Source: Holophagaceae bacterium (lineage in GTDB: Bacteria > Acidobacteriota > Holophagae > Holophagales > Holophagaceae). From it: 17,130 bases of DNA. The number at the start of each line of letters is the position of its first letter. Positions within the stretch are counted from its first letter, which is position 1. Of the stretch, positions 12,305 to 17,130 are shown in pieces. The notes beneath the pieces were generated by a model. The model was not told the origin of the DNA. It was given only the letters and a program-made list of their open reading frames with translations, and ran no database searches. Location of the stretch: positions 18,595-35,724 of the forward strand of contig PMJK01000099.1 in NCBI GenBank assembly GCA_003158505.1, in the 5' to 3' direction. Made by a program: the position numbers and the translations under genes.

Positions 12305-14965
12305 TCAGCCCTTGCGCAGGGACACCGCGGTGACCTTGTACTCGGGCGTCCCGGTGGTGCTGTCGCGCCCGGACCCTGTGGCTCGGTTCACATAGGCTTC
12401 CACCGCCTGGAAGGTGGCGAAGGGTTCTCCTGGTTGCACCTGCTCCGTCAGTTGGGCTCGGAGCGTGAAGGCGCCGTGGCGGCTCTGCACATGTACTGCA
12501 TCGCCCTCTTCCACCTCCAGCCCGGCCGCATCCATGGGATGAAGTTCCAGGCGATCGTCCGGATGCAGATCCCGGTTGCGGGTCCTGCCAGTCATGGTTG
12601 CCGCGTTGAAGTGGAAGAGGCCCCGCCCTGTGTTCAACAGGAAGGGATAATCCTCATCCACGACCTCTTGGCTCGGGATCCAGGTCAGGGGCCTGAAGGC
12701 CGCCCTTCCACCACCGGGGAAGCCATCCATATGCAGCACTGATGTCCCGGGATGACCCCCTGAAGGACAGGGCCACTGGATCCCGCCCTCCCGGTCCAGC
12801 CGCGCATGGCTGATGCCCGCGATGGCGGACCAGGTGCCGCAGGCCTCGTCCCATACCGAGGCGGAATCTTCGAACCGGAAGTGGGCTCCGGCCCCGAGGC
12901 GCTCCGCGAGACCGCAGATGATTTCGAGATCCGTCCGACTCGACCCCTTCGGCGGCAGGACCTCGCGGACCCGCTGGACCCGGCGCTCGCCGTTCATGAA
13001 AGTGCCCTCCTTCTCGAAAGGACTCGCGGCTGGAAGGAAGACCGTGCCGAAGGCCTTGGCGGTCTCGGTCATGAAGAGGTCTACCACGATGAGGTCGTCC
13101 AGCCCGTGGAGATTCTCCGCGGTCGTTTCCGCGTCGGGATGGCTCATCAACGGATCGTAGCCGATGACCACCAGCGCCTTCAGGCGGCCCTCCCCCGCTG
13201 CATCCACCATGCCCAGGGCTGTGAGTCCGGGTTCCTTGGGCAGGTCCGCGCCCCAGACCGCTTCGTGAGTTGCCCTCGCCTCGGCAATCTTCTGGTAGCC
13301 GGTGAGACGCGACGGTTCGCAACCCATCTGCGCGCTTCCCTGCACGTTGTTCTGGCCTCGCAATGGGTTGACCCCAGCACCGGGCCGGCCCACGTTGCCC
13401 GTGAGCAGGGCAAGAGCGGCCAGGGCCGATACGCCATCCGTACCCTGGATGTGCTCGGTAACACCCAGGCCGTGCAGGCACATGGCGGGCTTGACGGTGG
13501 CATAGCGGATCGCGGCCCGGCGGATGTCCTCCGCCGAAACGCCACAGACTTCGGCAGCCGATTCTGGCGTCCAGACCCTGGCGGAAGCCGCAAAGGCATC
13601 GAGGCCCTCCGTGTGCGTCTCCAGGAAAGCCGTGTCCATGAGGCCTTGGTCGAGGATCACTCCGGCCATGGCCAGGAACAGCGGCAGATTGGTCCCGGGA
13701 TGCGGCGCGAGATGGATCTCCGCCAGGGCGGCGAGTTCCGTCCGCCGGGGATCGATCACGATCAGCGGGACCCCCGCACGGACCCGCTGGCGGATTTTTG
13801 CGCCGACGATGGGATGGTTCTCCGTGGGATTGGCCCCCACCACCAGGATCAATCCGGCACGTTCCACATCGCCGAAGCTGTTCGTGGCGGCGCCGGTGCC
13901 GAAGATCTGCCCGAGGCCTGCGGCGCTGGGTGCGTGACAGACCCTGGCGCAGCAGTCCACGTTGTGGGTGTGCAGGGCGAGCCTTGCGAATTTCTGGGCG
14001 ACGTAGTTTTCCTCGTTGGTCACGCGGCTGGAGGCCAGCACGCCGGTCTTCCCCTCGGCTCGACGGAGAGCCGAGGCGGCCGCATCCAGCGCCTCGTCCC
14101 ACGACACTTCCACCCAAAGTCCTTCGCGCCGGATCATGGGCTCGGTGATGCGGTCCGGCGCGTCGGTAAACCCGAAGCCATACCGGCCCTTCACGCAAAG
14201 ATGGCCATGGTTCACGGGCGCGTCGAGGGCGGGCCGGATTTCGGAGATGTGCCCCTCCTTCACCCCCACTTCCATCTCGCAGCCCGTGCCGCAGTAGGGG
14301 CAGGTCGTCCGGACCCAGCGCTCCGGCAGACCATGGGCCAGGCGGGACACATCCTCGATGGCACCCGTGGGGCAGGTGTCCGCGCAGGCCCCGCAACTCA
14401 CGCAGCCGCTCTCGAGCAGTCCTGCAGCCATCTCCGGCACGGGCCTTACTTCCGCGCCGCGGCCCGCGAAGGTCCAGACATCCTGTCCCTGCACCTCTGC
14501 ACAGATGCGGACACAGCGTCCGCAGGCCACGCACCAGGAGAGGTCCACGTCGAGGTAGGGATGGACCGGCTGTTTCAGTTCCGGTCGTCGGGAACCTGTT
14601 GGTTCCACACCGTAGGTGTCCAGCAAAACCCGGAACGGTTTCCCTTCCAGGCGCGCGGGATCCTCCGCAGGCACATGCGTGGCGTACCACTCGACCAGGG
14701 TCCGGCGGAAGGCTTCCAGGGCCGGCGTGTGGGTTTCCACCTCCATGCCCTCCCGCACTTCGGTGGCGCAGGCACAGAGCGGTCTGGGTTCGCCCAGCAC
14801 CTCCACTTCGCAGAGACGGCAGGTGGAGGCGGGCTTCAGCCGCGGTTCCGAGCAGAGGGTGGGGATCGGGATGGCCTCCCTCTGGCAGAGCGCCAGCAGG
14901 GTGGTGCCCTCCGGCGCCAGGATCTCGCGGCCATTCATCCGCACACGGACTAGGGAGTCAGCCAA
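12305..14965 (-). CDS. fdhF: Formate dehydrogenase catalytic (alpha) subunit, Cys type
   Basis: This 886-residue molybdo/tungstopterin enzyme is the NuoG-like FDH alpha type that oxidises formate to CO2. Domains in order: a plant-type 2Fe-2S domain (Cys38, Cys49, Cys52 and Cys64 or Cys66); two 4Fe-4S motifs (Cys145/148/151/155 and Cys188/191/194/198); the pterin-domain 4Fe-4S (Cys222/225/229/257); the active site CARVCHAPS, with Cys343 (codon TGT) and His344 where other forms carry selenocysteine; and a C-terminal dinucleotide-binding domain (LLNTGRGLFHFNAATMTGRT). His97 is present, but no Cys lies between 66 and 145, so the usual His-Cys3 cluster is missing. I chose TTG 14965 because AGGAGA lies 7 bases upstream; the frame is open to 15046 without a site. 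No beta or gamma subunit or fdhD is nearby. Confidence 0.88.
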   Translation of the reverse strand: MADSLVRVRMNGREILAPEGTTLLALCQREAIPIPTLCSEPRLKPASTCRLCEVEVLGEPRPLCACATEVREGMEVETHTPALEAFRRTLVEWYATHVPAEDPARLEGKPFRVLLDTYGVEPTGSRRPELKQPVHPYLDVDLSWCVACGRCVRICAEVQGQDVWTFAGRGAEVRPVPEMAAGLLESGCVSCGACADTCPTGAIEDVSRLAHGLPERWVRTTCPYCGTGCEMEVGVKEGHISEIRPALDAPVNHGHLCVKGRYGFGFTDAPDRITEPMIRREGLWVEVSWDEALDAAASALRRAEGKTGVLASSRVTNEENYVAQKFARLALHTHNVDCCARVCHAPSAAGLGQIFGTGAATNSFGDVERAGLILVVGANPTENHPIVGAKIRQRVRAGVPLIVIDPRRTELAALAEIHLAPHPGTNLPLFLAMAGVILDQGLMDTAFLETHTEGLDAFAASARVWTPESAAEVCGVSAEDIRRAAIRYATVKPAMCLHGLGVTEHIQGTDGVSALAALALLTGNVGRPGAGVNPLRGQNNVQGSAQMGCEPSRLTGYQKIAEARATHEAVWGADLPKEPGLTALGMVDAAGEGRLKALVVIGYDPLMSHPDAETTAENLHGLDDLIVVDLFMTETAKAFGTVFLPAASPFEKEGTFMNGERRVQRVREVLPPKGSSRTDLEIICGLAERLGAGAHFRFEDSASVWDEACGTWSAIAGISHARLDREGGIQWPCPSGGHPGTSVLHMDGFPGGGRAAFRPLTWIPSQEVVDEDYPFLLNTGRGLFHFNAATMTGRTRNRDLHPDDRLELHPMDAAGLEVEEGDAVHVQSRHGAFTLRAQLTEQVQPGEPFATFQAVEAYVNRATGSGRDSTTGTPEYKVTAVSLRKG

Positions 14966-15021
14966 CGGCCCATCTCCTGAAGGAAGGGGAGGGGTGAAGT
15001 ATGCACCACTCCAGCCACCGT

Positions 15022-15453
15022 TCAAGCCTGGTCCAGCTGCTCCCACTTCACCCCGAAGTGATCGAGGATGCCCTGGCGTTCCGCGCGTTCCTGGTCGGCG
15101 ATGCTGGTGTAGGGGTGGCGGAACACCACCCTCCGCACGCCGCGGCGCACCAGGGCGCGGCAGCAGGTGAGACAGGGTTCATGCGTGACGTAGGCCGACG
15201 CCACCGGACCGTCGCAGAAACCCAGGGCGTTCTCCTCCGCGTGGCTGGTGTGGAGACAGCGCTGACCCGGTTTGCAGGTCTCCGGTGTGCAGTGCGCCAT
15301 GCCGGGCAGCGCCCCGTTGAAACCCGCCGCCGCGATGCCGCCATCCGCGCGTAGCAGCACCGCTCCCACCTGGAGACGGCAACAGGTCCCGAGCCGGCTC
15401 AGCTCCACCGCCATGTTCATGAAGACTTCGTCCTTGAGTTGAGAGCGGGACAT
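15022..15453 (-). CDS. dCMP deaminase-family zinc enzyme
   Basis: This 143-residue protein carries the cytidine/deoxycytidylate deaminase signature: HAEENA (His71, catalytic Glu73) and PCLTC (Cys94, Cys97), which bind one zinc. An FNGALPGMAHC segment precedes it, as in dCMP deaminases (ComEB type). These convert dCMP to dUMP for dTMP synthesis. Three further cysteines (Cys55, Cys60, Cys66) lie where some dCMP deaminases bind a second zinc. GAGG lies 6 bases before the ATG. The stop is 56 bases before the formate dehydrogenase start on the same strand, so cotranscription is possible, although the functions have no obvious link. The tRNA-Arg gene is divergent. Confidence 0.85.
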   Translation of the reverse strand: MSRSQLKDEVFMNMAVELSRLGTCCRLQVGAVLLRADGGIAAAGFNGALPGMAHCTPETCKPGQRCLHTSHAEENALGFCDGPVASAYVTHEPCLTCCRALVRRGVRRVVFRHPYTSIADQERAERQGILDHFGVKWEQLDQA

Positions 15454-15501
15454 GGCGACCTCGGGTGTCCTTCATCATCGCAAGAACACGGGGGATGACG
15501 C

Positions 15502-15507
15502 TAGAAT
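15502..15507 (+). promoter_or_regulatory. Likely -10 box of the tRNA-Arg gene
   Basis: TAGAAT matches 5 of 6 bases of the -10 consensus and lies 16 bases before the tRNA 5' end, a normal distance for a tRNA promoter. The -35 side (TCGCAA at 15478-15483, 18-base spacer) is weak. Confidence 0.35.
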
Positions 15508-15523
15508 GAGTGCTGATGCCAGT

Positions 15524-15599
15524 GGTCCCGTAGCTCAGCGGATAGAGCGACCGCCTCCTAAGCGGTAGGTCGTGGGTTCAATTCCCGCCGGGACCACCA
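15524..15599 (+). tRNA. tRNA-Arg, anticodon CCT
   Basis: The full cloverleaf is readable. The acceptor stem is GGTCCCG (15524-15530) with CGGGACC. The D arm GCTC/GAGC encloses AGCGGATA. The anticodon stem ACCGC/GCGGT has the loop CTCCTAA. A five-base variable loop AGGTC follows. The T stem GTGGG/CCCGC has the loop TTCAATT. The discriminator is A and CCA is encoded. The anticodon CCT (15557-15559) reads the AGG codon. The length is 76 bases. It stands alone, divergent from the dCMP deaminase gene. tRNA-Arg(CCT) genes are often used as integration sites, but I found no duplicated tRNA 3' end inside the window. No clear terminator follows; the convergent orphan gene ends 20 bases downstream. Confidence 0.97.
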
Positions 15600-15619
15600 G
15601 CTTGGAGGCGATTGCGAAG

Positions 15620-15964
15620 TCACTTCCCGATGCACCCGGAAACAGACGGGCCTCGATCACTGAAACCTTTATCAGGGGAATGCTCGTGCCAGGGTGGACC
15701 CTCTTTGGCCCGTTGAACCGCCTCTTCGAGCGTCCCGAACATTCCCCAAAGGGCGGGATGGTCCGTGTAGGTTCCTTCTTCAAGGCAGTACACGTCATAG
15801 CGCACGCCGGATGGGAAGTAGGGATTGGCGACGGTCTGGATGAAGGGCTTTCCCCACCATGCCAGATGGTCTTTGGGCCGGTTCTCCTTGGGGATAAAGG
15901 ACCAGAAATCATCAGGGACCACAGGGTCTACATTTATGCCTTCGCCCAGACTCGTTCCGTTCAT
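15620..15964 (-). CDS. Small orphan hypothetical protein, 114 residues
   Basis: I do not recognise this protein. The ATG at 15964 is preceded by AGAGAGG about 7 bases upstream, which decides it over an earlier Met at 16024 with no site. The composition looks like a folded soluble protein. It is rich in aromatics (DDFWSFIPKENRPKDHLAWW, then NPYFPSGVRYDVYCLEEGTY, then ALWGMFGTLEEAVQRAKEG). It has no signal peptide or membrane segment, and the last 25 residues look disordered. A helix such as TLEEAVQRAKEG is common at the end of small alpha-beta domains. The DNA is less GC-rich than the operon genes to the left. Its position next to the tRNA gene would suit acquired cargo. It could be a resident gene. 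Confidence 0.55.
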   Translation of the reverse strand: MNGTSLGEGINVDPVVPDDFWSFIPKENRPKDHLAWWGKPFIQTVANPYFPSGVRYDVYCLEEGTYTDHPALWGMFGTLEEAVQRAKEGPPWHEHSPDKGFSDRGPSVSGCIGK

Positions 15965-16024
15965 CGCACACCTCTCTGAACCCTGAGTCAGTACCCCAAA
16001 TATCGTCTCGAGCGCCTGAGTCAC

Positions 16025-16326
16025 CAGTCCCTTCTCTGTAACCTTTCAGCCTTTCTGTAACGTGCAGGATTCGAAGCCAAAGACCATCTGGCAACCATGG
16101 ATGCCGCGGGGTTCCCCTCTTGCCCATCCCAAGATGACCCATGGATGTCGCGAGGCTCTCCCATCTGAACGGATCCCGGAATATCGGATTGGGTTTCCTG
16201 GTGCCAATGCGGTTCATACACCACGGCGAATCAGGAAGGGGTTGCTGAACCAGGAGATATGGCTATGTTTTTATATATTGAAAGAGAGACGCATTCTCAT
16301 TTTTTCCAATTCATCAGAGATCCCTC
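16025..16326. other. Region without a convincing gene
   Basis: Short reading frames here have improbable compositions and no ribosome binding sites. What can be seen is a direct repeat TCTGTAAC (16034-16041 and 16053-16060), an imperfect repeat at 16095-16165 listed separately, and an AT-rich end (16261-16310). That end has TATATT at 16274-16279 and a run of six T at 16300-16306 just before the response regulator. The AT-rich end is a likely promoter zone, but no good -35 is visible. Confidence 0.5.
16095..16165. repeat. Imperfect direct repeat, two copies
   Basis: Copies at 16095-16128 and 16139-16165 both begin CCATGGATG, continue with an (C/T)CGCG(G/A)GG-like block, and end in CCCATC. The second copy is shorter by about 7 bases. 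The starts are 44 bases apart. This is a decayed tandem duplication in a region without genes. Confidence 0.35.
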
Positions 16327-16761
16327 ATGGACGAAAACCCAGACCAAACGTTTATTGAAATCAACCCTATTGCAATCAATGTATTGATCGTAGACGACGA
16401 TGCGATGTTGCTGGATACACTCTGTTTTCTGGTCAATTCCATGGGGTTCAATACCCATAGGGCAAAGGACGGGCTGGAGGCTGTCGAACAATTCGAGGCT
16501 CGCTCCGATTCGATTTCCCTCGTGATCATGGATGTCGAGATGCCCCGGCTTGGAGGCATCGAGGCGACCCATAGGATTCGAGAGCTGAATCCTTCCGCCA
16601 AGGTCATCCTTTGCAGCGGGCAGACAAAGCAAGATGTGTGGAAGGCCAAACCCGATGCTTTCCTACTCAAGCCATTCAGGTTTCATGACTTACGTACGAT
16701 CATCCAGCATCTCCTTCAATTCGATGGTGATGCCCCCACCCCTTTGATTTCCGAGAGGTAG
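16327..16761 (+). CDS. Single-domain response regulator (REC only)
   Basis: This 144-residue protein is one receiver domain with an 18-residue N-terminal extension. The acidic pocket is Asp23-Asp24-Asp25 in VLIVDDDA, and the phosphoacceptor is Asp69 in LVIMDVEMP. The switch Ser97 is in ILCSG and the conserved Lys115 is in LLKPF. All key residues are present, so it should be phosphorylated by a histidine kinase. There is no output domain, so it acts through protein contacts (CheY- or Spo0F-like) or in a phosphorelay. The ribosome binding site is weak (AGAGA, 6 bases before the ATG). No kinase gene is adjacent, but a PAS-domain protein converges on it from the right, 53 bases away. Confidence 0.85.
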   Translation: MDENPDQTFIEINPIAINVLIVDDDAMLLDTLCFLVNSMGFNTHRAKDGLEAVEQFEARSDSISLVIMDVEMPRLGGIEATHRIRELNPSAKVILCSGQTKQDVWKAKPDAFLLKPFRFHDLRTIIQHLLQFDGDAPTPLISER

Positions 16762-16814
16762 GCAGACCAGCCACGCTTCATCTCAGGGCATCCTCCCGCC
16801 GGTCTTCTGGGGAT

Positions 16815-17130
16815 TCATTGCGCCCCGGCAGCCAGTTTGCGCAGGGCCTTCAATTCCTCAAAACGGATGGTCACATCGCGCATGATGGCGGCCATGCCGA
16901 CGATCTTGCCCGCCTCGCCGTGGAAAGGCAGGATGGTGAACTCGACAGAGACGCGAGAGCCATCCTTGCGGATCGCCGGCACGGACAACAGGCTGTCGGC
17001 TCCGTACCGCGTGATCCCGGTGGCCAGGGTCCGGCCGAAGCCGTCCCAATGCCGCTTCCGCTGATTTTCCGGAATGATGATGTCCAAACTCTGCCCGATC
17101 GCCTCGGTTTCCGAATAGCCGAAGATCCGT
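16815..17130 (-). CDS. PAS-domain protein, C-terminal part
   Basis: The last 104 residues are visible; the 5' part lies beyond the right edge. The frame is open to the edge. Reading begins RIFGYSETEAIGQSLDIIIPE, the typical end of the PAS core helix region (FGYS-x-EE-IG). It continues with RKDGSRVSVEFTILPFHGEAGKIVGMAAIMRDVTIRFEE, the beta sheet and the connecting helix of a PAS domain. The protein ends soon after (LKALRKLAAGAQ). The PAS domain is thus C-terminal or the only domain, with no kinase or cyclase domain after it. PAS domains sense redox, light, oxygen or small ligands, and the ligand here is unknown. Confidence 0.8.
   Translation of the reverse strand, partial: RIFGYSETEAIGQSLDIIIPENQRKRHWDGFGRTLATGITRYGADSLLSVPAIRKDGSRVSVEFTILPFHGEAGKIVGMAAIMRDVTIRFEELKALRKLAAGAQ

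Noticed and set aside
13910..13960. Selenocysteine at the formate dehydrogenase active site
   Set aside because: The codon is TGT (Cys343), not TGA. No SECIS element is needed.
12654..14690. A 678-codon frame on the minus strand in another register
   Set aside because: It lies within the formate dehydrogenase gene, and its product is an Arg/Gly/Pro-rich shadow with no domain.
12806..14953. A 715-codon open frame on the plus strand
   Set aside because: It is exactly antisense to the formate dehydrogenase gene, has a low-information composition, and shows no domain. Long antisense frames are common where codon third positions are GC-rich.
15535..15912. A minus-strand frame ending in VVPAGIEPTTYRLGGGRSIR
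   Set aside because: That ending is the well-known spurious translation of the antisense of a tRNA gene. The frame also overlaps the orphan gene in another register.
15912..16358. Short frames on both strands in the gap before the response regulator
   Set aside because: They lack start signals, overlap each other on opposite strands, and include the decayed repeat. I see no reason to call them genes.
1..17130. CRISPR array, insertion sequence, prophage or toxin-antitoxin pair
   Set aside because: I found no regularly spaced repeats, no transposase or integrase, and no terminal inverted repeats.

Overview
The window is about 17 kb of GC-rich bacterial chromosome (GC judged by eye). The envelope-type genes (LysM, SPOR-SpoIID, a sugar-nucleotide dehydrogenase) and the gene set suggest a non-sporulating, Gram-negative-type bacterium. 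Several proteins resemble versions I associate with Acidobacteriota of the Holophaga/Geothrix type. That placement is inference, because no rRNA or taxonomic marker is present. Most of the window is ordinary housekeeping content. No CRISPR array, transposase, phage gene or recognisable defence system is visible.

Left part (1-6997). A leftward exported protein is cut by the left edge. A rightward run follows: a degenerate Smr-domain protein, a PfkB-family kinase and a LysM protein, closed by a strong bidirectional hairpin shared with the convergent rsmG. An AT-rich divergent promoter region separates rsmG from ybeY, whose product carries a long basic tail with AT-hook-like motifs. A membrane-anchored TPR protein and a YebC/TACO1-family protein come next, with long perfect hairpins before and after yebC. 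A small four-helix membrane protein lies on the minus strand.

Middle (6998-12289). A tightly overlapping operon (GTGA and ATGA junctions) encodes a Gfo/Idh/MocA sugar-nucleotide dehydrogenase, a short beta-lactamase-fold serine hydrolase, and an exported SPOR-SpoIID peptidoglycan protein. Together they suggest envelope or peptidoglycan work. Just upstream lies a 5' remnant of a second dehydrogenase gene. Its first 17 codons encode the identical peptide with only synonymous differences, and a GC-rich foldable stretch follows. An unrecognised 315-residue protein comes after the operon.

Right part (12290-17130). The minus strand carries a Cys-type formate dehydrogenase catalytic subunit, which lacks the Cys ligands of one expected Fe-S cluster and has no partner subunits beside it. 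A dCMP-deaminase-family gene lies upstream of it. A tRNA-Arg(CCT) gene then marks a change in character: a small orphan gene, about 360 bp without a convincing gene, a single-domain response regulator, and a PAS-domain protein cut by the right edge.

The strongest oddities are the synonymous-only 5' gene remnant, the YbeY tail, the SPOR-SpoIID fusion with a large insert, and the cluster-deficient solitary formate dehydrogenase. I did not find a clear new multi-gene system.
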